DNA of 64,000 bases from Nodosilinea sp. WJT8-NPBG4 (GTDB taxonomy: Bacteria; Cyanobacteriota; Cyanobacteriia; Phormidesmidales; Phormidesmidaceae). The notes under the pieces were generated by a model that was not told the DNA's origin, did no database searches, and worked only from the letters and a program-made list of their open reading frames with translations. The stretch lies in NCBI GenBank assembly GCA_019359285.1, contig JAHHHQ010000048.1:62001-126000 (forward strand), in the 5' to 3' direction. Positions 28,615 to 37,882 of the stretch are shown here, piece by piece (the first letter of the stretch is position 1; the number at the start of each line of letters is the position of its first letter). The translations under genes were made by a program, and so were the position numbers.

Positions 28615-29208
28615 CTAGTCTAGATCTCGGCGCCCCTCTAAGGCGCGAGCCAGGGTGACCTCGTCGGCATATTCTAAATCGCCCCCCATGGGCAGACCGA
28701 AGGCGATGCGCGTTACTCGAGTAAAGGGCTTTAGCAGCTGCCCCACGTAGAGAGTAGTGGTGTCACCCTCAATGCTGGGACTAATTGCCATAATCACCTC
28801 TTGGGTGCCTTCTTTGCTGACCCGGTGCACTAGGGGACCAATGTTCAGCTGCTCAGGGCCAATGCCATCCATCGGCGAGATCAGGCCGCCCAGCACGTGG
28901 TAACGGCCTCGATATTCGCGGGTTTTCTCAATGGCGATTACGTCTCGCGAATCGGCCACTACGCAAAGGGTCTGAGGGTCGCGGTTGGTAGCCCGGCAGA
29001 TATCGCACACCGGCTCGGCTGACAGGTGAAAGCACACCGAGCACTGCCCCACCTGAGCTTTGGCCTCTAGGAGCGCCTGGGCCAAAGCCTGCACTTCATT
29101 TTGGGGGCGCTTGAGAACGTGTAGCGCCAGCCGCTGGGCCGACTTGGGGCCAACCCCCGGCAGCCGCTGGAATTCTTCGATCAGTCGAGCCAGGGGACGG
29201 GTGTAAAT
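28615..29208 (-). CDS. recR: Recombination mediator RecR with apparent ATT start
   Basis: 197 residues if translation begins at ATT (29206-29208). Conserved RecR parts: N-terminal HhH region ([20 protein letters not shown]), zinc finger CSVC...CDIC, Toprim domain ([16 protein letters not shown]), Walker-like end ([12 protein letters not shown]). RecR works with RecO/RecF to load RecA at gaps. In frame between an upstream TAG (29221-29223) and the GTG at 29092-29094 there is no ATG, GTG or TTG; the ATT lies exactly where homologues have Met before [10 protein letters not shown], and AGGAG sits 9 nt upstream. The internal GTG would remove the essential HhH motif. Confidence 0.9.
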   Translation of the reverse strand: MYTRPLARLIEEFQRLPGVGPKSAQRLALHVLKRPQNEVQALAQALLEAKAQVGQCSVCFHLSAEPVCDICRATNRDPQTLCVVADSRDVIAIEKTREYRGRYHVLGGLISPMDGIGPEQLNIGPLVHRVSKEGTQEVIMAISPSIEGDTTTLYVGQLLKPFTRVTRIAFGLPMGGDLEYADEVTLARALEGRRDLD

Positions 29209-29276
29209 GGGGACAAACTCCTAGGGTTGCTCATTATTTAAATTGTACGTGTAAGGCTGTGAATGTAAGGTGGGCA

Positions 29277-29648
29277 ATGGCAGATTTGAGCGGCATGTGG
29301 CTGGGCACCTACTGGCAGCGGGATACCCCAACCCGCTTTGAGGCAACCCTAGTGCAGGGGGGCAACGCCCTGAGCGGCAGCATTCTCGACAGCGGCTATC
29401 TGGGAGAGGCTCAACTCAGCGGCACTGTGGTTGGTCGTCGGGTACAGTTTGTCAAACGCTATTTGGGTCAGGGGCAAGCGGCCATTGACTATGTAGGAAC
29501 AGTGTCTGAAGACGGTGACCATATTACTGGGCAGTGGAGTATTGGCGGTTTCGACGCCGGCCCTTGGGAAGCCCACCGCAGCGATGACGACTTAAGCGCT
29601 AGCTGGCAAGCAATTTTGCAGCGAAATTTGGCACCAACTCTCACCTAA
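29277..29648 (+). CDS. Hypothetical beta-rich protein
   Basis: 123 residues from the ATG at 29277 (AAGG a few bases upstream); a GTG at 29259 is possible. The sequence alternates short strands and Gly turns (LSGMWLGTYWQ, GNALSGSILDSGYLGEAQLSG, GTVSEDGDHITGQWSIGG), suggesting a small beta-barrel. I recognise it as a conserved cyanobacterial hypothetical but know no function. Divergent from recR. Confidence 0.75.
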   Translation: MADLSGMWLGTYWQRDTPTRFEATLVQGGNALSGSILDSGYLGEAQLSGTVVGRRVQFVKRYLGQGQAAIDYVGTVSEDGDHITGQWSIGGFDAGPWEAHRSDDDLSASWQAILQRNLAPTLT

Positions 29649-29763
29649 AGCTCAGAAACCGAGATTTTGTGCCTTGGCTGGCTTTTTTTGGCTCAGAAAG
29701 GGCTTAAGTTTCGTAATATCTGGTTGCCCCAGGCAATCTCGATACCGTACTGAGGATCGGGGG

Positions 29764-31107
29764 ATGCATTCTGTCTGGCTGCAGGTGTTAAAGCCCACAG
29801 TAATAGTGGGTATGTTGATAGCCAATGTGGCGCTGCTCAAGTTTCCGGTGGCGGCACCTGAACAAAACTCCCAGGCAACAGTCGCCTTGCCCAAGGTTGA
29901 AACCTTAGCGGAGCTGCATCATCTGCGCGATCGCCTAGGGGTTGAACTCAGCCGTTACCCCACAATTATGCGAGCGGTTGAGCCACCGCCCGCCGCGCTC
30001 TTAGGCCAGCTGGGGGCCATCAACTACCGTCTACATCAAGAGGAAACAGCCCGGCAGCTTCAGCAGCGAGCCGAGCAGGCCGCCGCCGCCGCGATCGCCT
30101 TAGGAGATCCCGCCACCCTGTCTATCACAGACCTAGCCACCGCCTATACCCTCTGGGACAAAGCCGTAGCAGCGCTGAACCAGATTGCGCCCAACACTTT
30201 GAGTGAAGCTCAGGCAGCGGCCCAAAAACAGCAGTACGAGCGGCAGCGGGCGATCGCCGCTTACCATTACGATACGGCCCGCTCAGGGTTCCTAAAGCCC
30301 ATCGTCGAACAAACTGGCCTGGCTTCGCGGGTGCGCTTGACCGTGTGCTCGCTGCGGCGAGAGTGCAGGCGGTGGCAGGGCAATCGTCCGCCAGCTAGCT
30401 CTGCCAGCCTGATTAAGGTGCCGGTGGCGATCGCGCTCATGACCAAGCTGCACCAGGAAGGCACTACCCCCAGCACACCCATTTGGGTTAGCCCCAGTAA
30501 CTGGACCGAGGATGCTGGCTCCATCTGGGTCAGAACTGCATATCCTCTAGAGCAGATCATGGCCGACATGATTAGCGCCAGCGGCAATATCGCCACCAAC
30601 CAACTGATTGACTACATCGGGTGGGATGGTGTTAACCAAAGTCTGCACAGCCGAGGTTACCGAGCCACCCGCGTCACCAGAAAGCTGGTGGGAGAAGCGA
30701 CTTACCCCGCCAACGCCGGTAGCGCCCCCAACGTCATCACCACCGACGAGCTGACTGACATGATGGTGGCTATCTACAACCGGGAATTTTCCGGAGCCGA
30801 CCTAATAGAAGCGGCGTTGGCCAACCAGCGCGATCGCAACCTGGGCTTTGCGGCTGTGCAGCCCCCCGTCGACTGGCTGGGCGAAAAAACTGGACGCAAT
30901 TCTAAGGTGCTGGGCACCACTACAGCGGTTAGGGTGAGCGGCCAGCGCTACATCATCACCGCTACCCTCGACCACAGTGGCAACGACGTGGCTATGCAAA
31001 AGATTATGAGTGGGGTGATTCAGCACTTGCTCACCTACAACGGCTTTGAGCATGAGGTAGCTATGGCTGAGGCTATGGCTACCCGTCCTAGGACCTTCTT
31101 GCCCTAG
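29764..31107 (+). CDS. Membrane-anchored class A serine hydrolase (beta-lactamase-like)
   Basis: 447 residues. One N-terminal hydrophobic segment (about 10-28) anchors or exports it, a helical region with Gln/Ala-rich coiled coil follows (about 55-195), and the C-terminal half is a class A beta-lactamase fold with SxxK (SASLIKVP), SxN (SGN in SASGNIATN) and KTG (EKTGRN). I see no clear ExxLN deacylation motif, so a penicillin-binding or peptidase role is as likely as beta-lactamase. The ATG at 29764 has a GGGGG run before it; the frame is open from 29674. Confidence 0.82.
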   Translation: MHSVWLQVLKPTVIVGMLIANVALLKFPVAAPEQNSQATVALPKVETLAELHHLRDRLGVELSRYPTIMRAVEPPPAALLGQLGAINYRLHQEETARQLQQRAEQAAAAAIALGDPATLSITDLATAYTLWDKAVAALNQIAPNTLSEAQAAAQKQQYERQRAIAAYHYDTARSGFLKPIVEQTGLASRVRLTVCSLRRECRRWQGNRPPASSASLIKVPVAIALMTKLHQEGTTPSTPIWVSPSNWTEDAGSIWVRTAYPLEQIMADMISASGNIATNQLIDYIGWDGVNQSLHSRGYRATRVTRKLVGEATYPANAGSAPNVITTDELTDMMVAIYNREFSGADLIEAALANQRDRNLGFAAVQPPVDWLGEKTGRNSKVLGTTTAVRVSGQRYIITATLDHSGNDVAMQKIMSGVIQHLLTYNGFEHEVAMAEAMATRPRTFLP

Positions 31108-31196
31108 GAGAGCGATCGCCTCTGGACTCGGCATGACCCAGACGAGCCAAGCGATTCAACCGTTCTACACACCAAAAATTTGTCTCAGACCTTTAG

Positions 31197-32057
31197 CTAC
31201 CGCTCCAACCAATCGACCAAGGCCTGGCGCATTGTGGCTACGGGTGCTGGGCAGCCTAGCCAAATCTCCAAAGCAGCGGCCCCCTGCTGCACCAGCATTT
31301 CTAGCCCGTCTAAGGTGGTCAACCCCCGCTGGTCGGCCAGAGCCAGCAATTGAGTAGGCCTAGGCGTATAGATCAAGTCGTAGACTACGGCGTGGGACGG
31401 GGCCAAAGCCAGATCTTCTTTGGCCAAGGGCGTCTGCCCGGCGGTGGTGTGCATGCCGAGGGGAGTGGTGTTGACAATCAGATCGGCGGTGGGCAGCAAG
31501 GTCGGCAACGATTCCCAAGAATGAACCGTAAGTGGAGGGTGCAGAGGTGAATTGACCCAGCCCTGCTGAAAGGCATCCAGAGCTGCGGCCCTGCGACCTG
31601 CCACCTGCACCGATTCAAATCCCAGCTGCACACAGCCCGCCACTACGGCCCTGGCTGCCCCGCCGTTGCCCAAGACCAAGGCCGTGCATCCAGCCCAAGG
31701 TCTGAATGCTTTGAGCGGGGCCACAAACCCGGCTACGTCGGTATTGGTACCAGCCCAACCCTGCTCGGTGCGCCACACCGTGTTAACTGCCCCTACCGCC
31801 TGAGCTTCGTCAGTAACCGTTGCCAACAGAGGCAGAATGGCCTGCTTGTGAGGAATGGTGATACTGAACCCCTGCACCCCAATGACGTTAAAGCCAGCGA
31901 TCGCTGCCTCAAGCACGTCTACCGCTACTGGAAAGGCCACATAGACGTAGTCGGCCCCAAGCTCTGCCAGCGCAGCATTGTGCATTACGGGCGACAGGGA
32001 ATGGGTGACCGGGTCGCCAATGACGCCGAGGATTTGGGTGGTTCCGGTGATGGGCAT
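31197..32057 (-). CDS. aroE: Shikimate dehydrogenase AroE
   Basis: 286 residues. NADPH-dependent reduction of 3-dehydroshikimate in aromatic amino acid synthesis. Visible: THSLSPVMHNAAL, catalytic Lys in SITIPHKQAI, Asp in GTNTDVAGF, nucleotide-binding LVLGNGGAARAVV and the closing MLVQQGAAALEIW. Convergent with the serine hydrolase; its upstream region is repeat DNA shared with the 3' end of panC-cmk on the same strand. Confidence 0.95.
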   Translation of the reverse strand: MPITGTTQILGVIGDPVTHSLSPVMHNAALAELGADYVYVAFPVAVDVLEAAIAGFNVIGVQGFSITIPHKQAILPLLATVTDEAQAVGAVNTVWRTEQGWAGTNTDVAGFVAPLKAFRPWAGCTALVLGNGGAARAVVAGCVQLGFESVQVAGRRAAALDAFQQGWVNSPLHPPLTVHSWESLPTLLPTADLIVNTTPLGMHTTAGQTPLAKEDLALAPSHAVVYDLIYTPRPTQLLALADQRGLTTLDGLEMLVQQGAAALEIWLGCPAPVATMRQALVDWLER

Positions 32058-32059
32058 GG

Positions 32060-32208
32060 GGCTGGGGAGTGAGGGGTAAGGAGCAGGGAGATAAGGAAGG
32101 TGAGGGGATGAGGATGGTGAGGGGGCGGAACGATTTGGTTGTGTTCAGGAACGTTGAGTTTACTGCCCTATCTCCCTCATCTTCCTTATCACCCCATCTC
32201 TCACCGGC
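32060..32208. repeat. STRR-like G-rich repeat with an inverted partner
   Basis: The first part (about 32060-32130) is G-rich on the plus strand; the second (about 32165-32205) is pyrimidine-rich and, reversed, reads GATAAGGAAGATGAGGG, nearly matching GATAAGGAAGGTGAGGG in the first part. The two halves could pair into an imperfect hairpin that fills the whole space between aroE and panC-cmk. Confidence 0.6.
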
Positions 32209-33780
32209 TCATCGCTCCACCCTCGATTCAAATAGCTGAACTATTTTGTTCACCACATCTTCAATGGAGAGACCGTCGGTGTTGAGAGCGATCGCGTCAT
32301 CGGCCTGACGCAGGGGCGACACCCGGCGACTGCTATCTTTGCGATCGCGCTCGTCAATGGCCTGCTCCAAATCGCTGAGTGCTACGGCTGGCTGCTCTTG
32401 GGCGGCTAGGTCGCGCTGGCGGCGGCGGGCCCGTTCACCTACCGACGCGGTGAGAAAAATTTTCAGCTCCGCTTGAGGAAACACCTGGGTGCCGATGTCT
32501 CGACCTTCCATGACAACACCGCCAGTGATGCCATACTGCTGCTGCTGGCGCAGGAGAATCTCGCGCACCGCGGGCTGGGCTGACACCGCCGAGACCTCAG
32601 CCGTGACGGCCGTGCTGCGAATGGCCTGGGTGACTTCCTCACCGTTGATCCAGATGCGGCTGGGGTAGGCAGCAAAGGCAGAGTCATGGCCTGAGGCCTC
32701 CAGACGGATTTCGCAGTCCTGCACAAGTTCTGCGATCGCAACCTCGTCCTGCACATCGATACCGCGCTCCAGAGCCAGCCAGGTCACCGCTCGGTACATC
32801 GCGCCGCTGTCGAGGTAAAGCAGGTTTAGCCGTTGGGCCACCTGGCGAGCCACCGTTGACTTACCGGCCCCAGCCGGCCCATCAATGGCCACAATCGGCT
32901 GGCGATCGCGCAGCAAAATGTTGTCAATTAGCCTCGTAGTGCCGAAATGAGCCGCCACCGCCAGCATCCCCAGCGTTTCCACTCGCTCCAGGGGTTGCAG
33001 AGTTGCGGGGTGCACCAGTTCTACATACTGGGGATGCAGCGATGGCTCCTGGGCCAGTTCGGCATCCACAGCCGCTGTTAGGACTGAACTCAACCGCTCA
33101 CCGGCCTGGAAACACTGCTGGGCTGCCAATAGCCCTCGGTAGATGACTGCCGCCTGCTGCCGCTCGACTTCGCTCAAGTAGCTGTTGCGGGAGCTCAACG
33201 CCAAACCGCTCGCCTCGCGCACCGTAGGGCAACCGACCATTTGGCCAGGCAGGTTGAGATCGCGGGCCAAGCGCTTGAGAATGGCCAACTGTTGAGCATC
33301 TTTATAGCCAAAGTAGGCGCGATCGGGAGCGACCAAACTCAACAGCTTAGTCACCACCGTCGCCACCCCCTCAAAATGACCCGGTCGGTGAGGGCCGCAC
33401 AGCACCGCCACCATCGCCTTTGGGGGCACTACTCGAGTTATGGCGTCAGCCTGGGGCTGAGCAGCGCCGTAAAAGGCAGTGGCAGCGGGCATAAACACCG
33501 CATCGACCCCAGCCTGTTCACACAGACGCAGGTCTTGCTCAGGGGTGTGGGGGTAACGAGCCAAATCTTCTTGGGGACCAAATTGAAGTGGATTCACAAA
33601 AATGCTGACCACAACCACCGTGTTCTCCAGCCGAGCCCATTCAATCAGGCTTAGGTGGCCTCGGTGCAGATTGCCCATCGTCGGCACCAGCCCTACCGCG
33701 ACGCCGTCCGCCGCGTTCTGCTGGCGGCGGGCTTGATCCAGATAGCGTTTTACTCCTTCAACCGTCTTGAGTACCCGCAC
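32209..33780 (-). CDS. panC/cmk: Bifunctional pantoate-beta-alanine ligase / cytidylate kinase
   Basis: 523 residues. Residues about 1-285 are PanC (VPTMGNLHRGHLSLI with HIGH-like motif, FVNPLQFGPQEDL, PDRAYFGYKDAQQL), making pantothenate for CoA; residues about 295-523 are CMP kinase (AIDGPAGAGKSTVA P-loop, DSGAMYRAVTWLA, GRDIGTQVFP). The fusion is a known cyanobacterial arrangement. Start is GTG with AGGAG 4 nt upstream. Ends beside repeat DNA. Confidence 0.96.
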   Translation of the reverse strand: MRVLKTVEGVKRYLDQARRQQNAADGVAVGLVPTMGNLHRGHLSLIEWARLENTVVVVSIFVNPLQFGPQEDLARYPHTPEQDLRLCEQAGVDAVFMPAATAFYGAAQPQADAITRVVPPKAMVAVLCGPHRPGHFEGVATVVTKLLSLVAPDRAYFGYKDAQQLAILKRLARDLNLPGQMVGCPTVREASGLALSSRNSYLSEVERQQAAVIYRGLLAAQQCFQAGERLSSVLTAAVDAELAQEPSLHPQYVELVHPATLQPLERVETLGMLAVAAHFGTTRLIDNILLRDRQPIVAIDGPAGAGKSTVARQVAQRLNLLYLDSGAMYRAVTWLALERGIDVQDEVAIAELVQDCEIRLEASGHDSAFAAYPSRIWINGEEVTQAIRSTAVTAEVSAVSAQPAVREILLRQQQQYGITGGVVMEGRDIGTQVFPQAELKIFLTASVGERARRRQRDLAAQEQPAVALSDLEQAIDERDRKDSSRRVSPLRQADDAIALNTDGLSIEDVVNKIVQLFESRVER

Positions 33781-33951
33781 AATCTCCTACCTTCTACTGC
33801 GTGAGTGTGTGTGACAGCTGAACTTCTGGCCACCCCACTCCAAAGGTAATACCGTACCAGATTAAAGTCATGGGCATACCGCCAGTGCCCTGCTTCGCCA
33901 TGACTTTACTTCAGCTCTTCTGTAGCGCCAGGGCTAGGGCACACCATCAAA

Positions 33952-33983
33952 AGCCCTCTCCACCAACTTGGCTGGAAAGGGCT
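33952..33983 (-). terminator. Hairpin downstream of rlpA
   Basis: AGCCCTCTCCA (33952-33962) pairs with TGGAAAGGGCT (33973-33983), 11 bp with one mismatch, between the end of rlpA (34037) and the start of panC-cmk. On the minus strand it would end the rlpA transcript. Confidence 0.6.
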
Positions 33984-34036
33984 AGCTTAACCCCCCAGAG
34001 ACCTAACCTCCAGAGCAGCAAAATTGGGCAGATCAA

Positions 34037-35152
34037 CTACTCGGCCGACAGCACCTCTAGTTGTACCCGCGCCACTCCACTGGCCCTTAACCCAATGTTA
34101 GAGGCTGCTGCGGCTGAGAGGTCAATTACCCGGCCGTGGCTGAAGGGGCCGCGATCGTTAATGCGCACCACTACAGACTGTCCTGTAGATACGTTAGTCA
34201 CCCGCACTCGAGTGCCAAAGGGCAAAGTGCGATGGGCCGCCGTTAGGTCGTTTTGGTTAAACACCTCGCCGCTGGCGCTACGTCGTCCGTGAAACCCAGG
34301 CCCATACCAGGAGGCCATGCCGGTGAGGGTAGTGGTTACTATGCCAACTCGAGTGTCAGGAGCTGAAGGTTCGGGTAAGCCCTCAACGCTAGCTAGGGGA
34401 GGCGCATCGCCTAGCAACCGCCGCAGCCGATTGGCGATCTGGAGCGCATCTTCACCAGGATTGCCGGTGGTATCGGGCAAAATTGTCTCGCCATCAAGGG
34501 TGATTAGGGCTTCTTCTCCCCAAGCCACCACAAATGACTCATCATCGCTGTCCCAACGGGCCACAATAGCGTCAGCATTGCCGTTAGCGGCCAGTTCCTG
34601 TAGACGAGACACGACGGTCTCGGCTTGGTGCTGAGGCTTTTGGGCATCTGAGACGACGGCAACGGTGCCAAGGCTAGCACTCAGAGTTTCTAGCTCGCCA
34701 CCCACCAAGGTGACAACCGGAATCGAGCGAATGTAGACGGTCGCTGCCTGACGGGAGTCTAGGGCATGGGAAAAGACAGTGGCTGTCTCGAGCGTATCGC
34801 TGGCGGAGTCAGAGGGCTGAAGCGATAGCGCTGAGTCAGGTTCAGCAGGAACGACTGGGCGGGCCTCTAGGGCGTGGGGAAAGACAGTAGCGGTCTCGAG
34901 AACGTTGTCAGTGGAATCAGAGGGTTGAAGTAATAACGCTGAGTCAGGTTGGCTAGGCTCAAGAGTTGAAGGGTCAGAGTCCGCTGGCGAACCTGCTTCA
35001 GGGGGTTGAGGAAGAACGTCGGCATGATGCTCTGATTCCGGATCCAGAGAGAGACTGTTGTCGCCGCTATCCTGGGCTTGGGTAGGCAAGGGTGCTCCAA
35101 AGACGGACATAGCGACGGCAACCGTCAGTCCGCCCAATACGCGATGTTTCAT
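34037..35152 (-). CDS. rlpA: RlpA-like protein with internal duplication
   Basis: 371 residues: signal peptide (about 1-26, ending PTQAQ), a long acidic/Ser-rich region, then the double-psi beta-barrel of RlpA at the C-terminus (GMASWYGPGFHGRRSASGE, LPFGTRVRV, VRINDRGPF, IDLSAAAA). RlpA proteins act on peptidoglycan in the envelope, some as lytic transglycosylases. In the linker a unit of about 35 residues (PDSAL.LQPSDS...LETATVF.HAL) occurs twice in tandem. No SPOR domain is obvious. Confidence 0.88.
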   Translation of the reverse strand: MKHRVLGGLTVAVAMSVFGAPLPTQAQDSGDNSLSLDPESEHHADVLPQPPEAGSPADSDPSTLEPSQPDSALLLQPSDSTDNVLETATVFPHALEARPVVPAEPDSALSLQPSDSASDTLETATVFSHALDSRQAATVYIRSIPVVTLVGGELETLSASLGTVAVVSDAQKPQHQAETVVSRLQELAANGNADAIVARWDSDDESFVVAWGEEALITLDGETILPDTTGNPGEDALQIANRLRRLLGDAPPLASVEGLPEPSAPDTRVGIVTTTLTGMASWYGPGFHGRRSASGEVFNQNDLTAAHRTLPFGTRVRVTNVSTGQSVVVRINDRGPFSHGRVIDLSAAAASNIGLRASGVARVQLEVLSAE

Positions 35153-35772
35153 TTACACCAAAAGAATTCAGCAGGAAGAGCAGGGGATAGATCCTGGTCA
35201 CGGGAAATGACTCAGAACAGGCAGCACAGGAATTGCCTTAAATCCCTACCCGTTGCAAATTGGTCTTCGGTTTTTTTGACGAAATGTAACCTAGCACGTT
35301 CGGATGATATTGCGAATCCGGGCATCTACCGGCAGGTGTAGCCCTTAATCACAAAATAAAAAAGTAGCTGACCTAACATAATTGGCTCAAACTGCCACGG
35401 TGTCTGGGCTTGCCGGGGCTGAGACCACCTCGGTCAACTTTGAAATTATTTATCAATGGAGTCAACTGGGTTATGTAAGATTAATCAGTCAGTTCATCGT
35501 TTCGACGGGTTTTTGTGAAAAAGAGATGAAGTTGTCGAAACCCTAGATACGCTTTCGGTGACCAAATGCCCCTGAATGAGGGTTCACTATCAAGGCTAGG
35601 ATTAACCAGTAACGCCTCAATCAGCCGCCACAAAAGCAGCGCTCTCTGGATCCAAAAAACTAGAAGATTATAGCTCTAATGGGTGTGATCGCCGCCGCTG
35701 ACTCCCTTGCCCATTGACGAAGCTCACCCCCGTTTCTAAGGTAAGAGACTGGCCATACAGGAGATTGACCCC
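35153..35772. other. Long intergenic region upstream of purM with interleaved inverted repeats
   Basis: 620 bp between divergent rlpA and purM. Around 35493-35541 TTCATC then GTTTCGAC are followed by GATGAA then GTCGAAAC, that is two inverted repeats in a-b-a'-b' order, with TTTTTGTGAAAAA (35510-35522) inside. This could form alternative hairpins in the purM leader. No ORF is supported. AGGAG precedes the purM ATG. Confidence 0.45.
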
Positions 35773-36825
35773 ATGGACTATCGGGATGCTGGTGTAGATG
35801 TAGAGGCAGGGCGTAGCTTTGTGCAGCGCATTCGCACCCTAGTAGACAGCACCCGCCGTCCAGAGGTGTTAGGGGGCTTAGGGGGGTTCAGCGGACTCTG
35901 CGAACTGCCCGCTGGCTACCGTGAACCGGTGCTGGTGTCGGGCACCGATGGAGTGGGAACCAAGCTCAAAATTGCCCAGATCACCCAGCGCCACAGCACC
36001 GTTGGCATCGATCTAGTAGCCATGTGCGTCAACGATATTCTTACCAGCGGGGCAGAACCGCTATTTTTTCTCGACTACTTAGCTACGGGCAAGCTCGAGC
36101 CCGCCGCCCTAGCGGAGGTGGTAGAGGGCATTGTGGCTGGCTGCCGGCAGGCCGGCTGTGCTCTGCTGGGGGGCGAAACTGCCGAGATGCCAGGCTTCTA
36201 TGGCCCAGGTGAATATGACTTAGCGGGATTCTGCGTCGGTGTAGTCGAGAAGTCTCAGATTTTAGATGGTAGCCAGGTGCAGGTGGGCGATCGCATCATT
36301 GGCCTAGCCAGCAGCGGTGTGCACAGCAACGGCTTTAGCCTGGTGCGCAAGGTAGTGGCCGAGGGCCAGCGCACCGACGCCACCAACACTGGCTATACCT
36401 GGGACGAAACCGTACCCGCTCTGGGCAATCACAGCCTAGGGGAAATCTTTCTGACCCCCACGCGCATCTATGTCGAGCCCGTACTCAAGGCTCGCCGGGA
36501 AGGGCTCACCATCCACGGCATGGCCCACATCACTGGTGGCGGGCTACCCGAAAACCTGCCCCGCTGCCTGGGGTCAGATCAGAGCATTCACATCCAGGGG
36601 GGCAGCTGGCCGGTGCCCCCAGTGTTTAGCTGGCTAGCCGAGGCGGGGCAGGTGCCCGCCGCTGATCTCTACAACACGTTCAATATGGGTCTGGGCTTTG
36701 CCCTAGTGGTTCCTCCTCAGGAGAGCGATCGCACCCTGGCCTGGTTGGCCCAACACCAGGTCGAGGCCTACCTAGTGGGTGAGGTAACCTTTGGGTCGGG
36801 GACAGTAACCGGCCTGCCCGAGTAG
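35773..36825 (+). CDS. purM: Phosphoribosylformylglycinamidine cyclo-ligase (AIR synthetase)
   Basis: 350 residues. Fifth step of purine synthesis, FGAM to AIR with ATP. Family blocks: [64 protein letters not shown] and [17 protein letters not shown] with AGGAG 9 nt before. No purine gene flanks it, so it stands alone with a long upstream region. Confidence 0.97.
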   Translation: MDYRDAGVDVEAGRSFVQRIRTLVDSTRRPEVLGGLGGFSGLCELPAGYREPVLVSGTDGVGTKLKIAQITQRHSTVGIDLVAMCVNDILTSGAEPLFFLDYLATGKLEPAALAEVVEGIVAGCRQAGCALLGGETAEMPGFYGPGEYDLAGFCVGVVEKSQILDGSQVQVGDRIIGLASSGVHSNGFSLVRKVVAEGQRTDATNTGYTWDETVPALGNHSLGEIFLTPTRIYVEPVLKARREGLTIHGMAHITGGGLPENLPRCLGSDQSIHIQGGSWPVPPVFSWLAEAGQVPAADLYNTFNMGLGFALVVPPQESDRTLAWLAQHQVEAYLVGEVTFGSGTVTGLPE

Positions 36826-36951
36826 CTTTAGATTGACTGAGCACCACGGCGTCCCCCAGGACAGCACTGATCCGAAGCCTTGCTGAAGAACTACCCCGTT
36901 CTGGCTCAATAGCCGATACCGTAGAGGGGCAGCATATTTTAGGAACATCCG

Positions 36952-37806
36952 TTGAAATCTTCGACTCTGAACTGGCCACCAGTGGTGCTCAGCTTTCTCG
37001 CTATTGTGGGTTTGGCCCTGGTAACCAGCAGTTTTGTAATTATTAACCCAGGCCAAGCTGGAGTGCTGAGTATTCTCGGCAAATCTCAGGATGGGGTGCT
37101 GCTAGAAGGCATTCACTTGAAGCCACCTCTAGTGTCTACGGTCGATGTGTACGACGTAACAGTGCAGAAGTTTGAGGTACCAGCCCAAAGCTCCACCAAA
37201 GACCTGCAAGATCTTTCCGGCCGCTTTGCCATCAACTTTCGCCTTGACCCTACTGAGGTGGTGAATATTCGTCGCACCCAGGGCACGCTCGAAAACATCG
37301 TGTCTAAAATTGTGGCACCTCAGACCCAGGAGTCCTTTAAAATCGCGGCTGCCCGCCGCACCGTCGAGGAGGCGATTACCCAACGGTCTGAACTCAAACA
37401 GGACTTTGATGATGCCTTAACCTTTCGTCTCGACAAATACGGCATTTTAGTGCTGGATACCAGCGTGGTCGATCTAACATTCTCAACTGACTTTGCCAAG
37501 GCTGTCGAAGACAAGCAAATTGCCGAGCAGCGCGCTCGCCGCGCCGTTTACATCGCTCAAGAGGCAGAACAGGAAGCCCAAGCCGAAATTAACCGCGCCA
37601 AAGGCCGCGCCGAAGCCCAGCGTCTGATCGCTGAAACCCTAAAGGCCAAGGGCGGTCAGCTCGTCCTGCAAAAGGAGGCGATCGAGGCCTGGAAAGGAGG
37701 AGGAGCTCAAGTACCCCGAGTCTTGGTGATGGGTCAAGGCAGCAACGTACCGCTCCTCTTTGACCTACAACAAGCCGTCGGTGACGAGACAGATAAGCCG
37801 GGCTAA
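36952..37806 (+). CDS. SPFH/prohibitin-family membrane protein
   Basis: 284 residues: one N-terminal membrane helix (about 8-30), SPFH domain (about 35-190; VIINPGQAGVLSILGK, FEVPAQSSTKDLQ), then an Ala/Glu/Gln-rich coiled coil (about 185-240) typical of prohibitins. Such proteins form ring scaffolds in the membrane and often bind FtsH proteases; the cyanobacterial homologue is sometimes called Phb. Start is TTG with AGGA 9 nt upstream. Convergent with the RodZ-like gene. Confidence 0.9.
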   Translation: MKSSTLNWPPVVLSFLAIVGLALVTSSFVIINPGQAGVLSILGKSQDGVLLEGIHLKPPLVSTVDVYDVTVQKFEVPAQSSTKDLQDLSGRFAINFRLDPTEVVNIRRTQGTLENIVSKIVAPQTQESFKIAAARRTVEEAITQRSELKQDFDDALTFRLDKYGILVLDTSVVDLTFSTDFAKAVEDKQIAEQRARRAVYIAQEAEQEAQAEINRAKGRAEAQRLIAETLKAKGGQLVLQKEAIEAWKGGGAQVPRVLVMGQGSNVPLLFDLQQAVGDETDKPG

Positions 37807-37823
37807 TTCAATGGCCCAAAGAC

Positions 37824-37864
37824 TTTGACCCACTTGCACCATTAAACGGCGCAAGTGAGTCAAA
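37824..37864 (-). terminator. 17-bp hairpin specific for the minus strand
   Basis: Arms 37824-37840 and 37848-37864, 7-nt loop. On the minus strand all 17 positions pair, two as G.U; on the plus strand those two are C.A mismatches. It therefore most likely terminates the RodZ-like gene ending at 37883 although it also follows the SPFH gene. Confidence 0.75.
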
Positions 37865-37882
37865 ATCCGTCAGGACGGGTTT

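Noticed and set aside
28615..29094. Short recR starting at the GTG at 29094
   Set aside because: Would remove the conserved N-terminal helix-hairpin-helix that is intact and in frame upstream.
35078..35341. 87-codon frame upstream of rlpA
   Set aside because: Crosses the rlpA signal-peptide region on the other strand, no family likeness.
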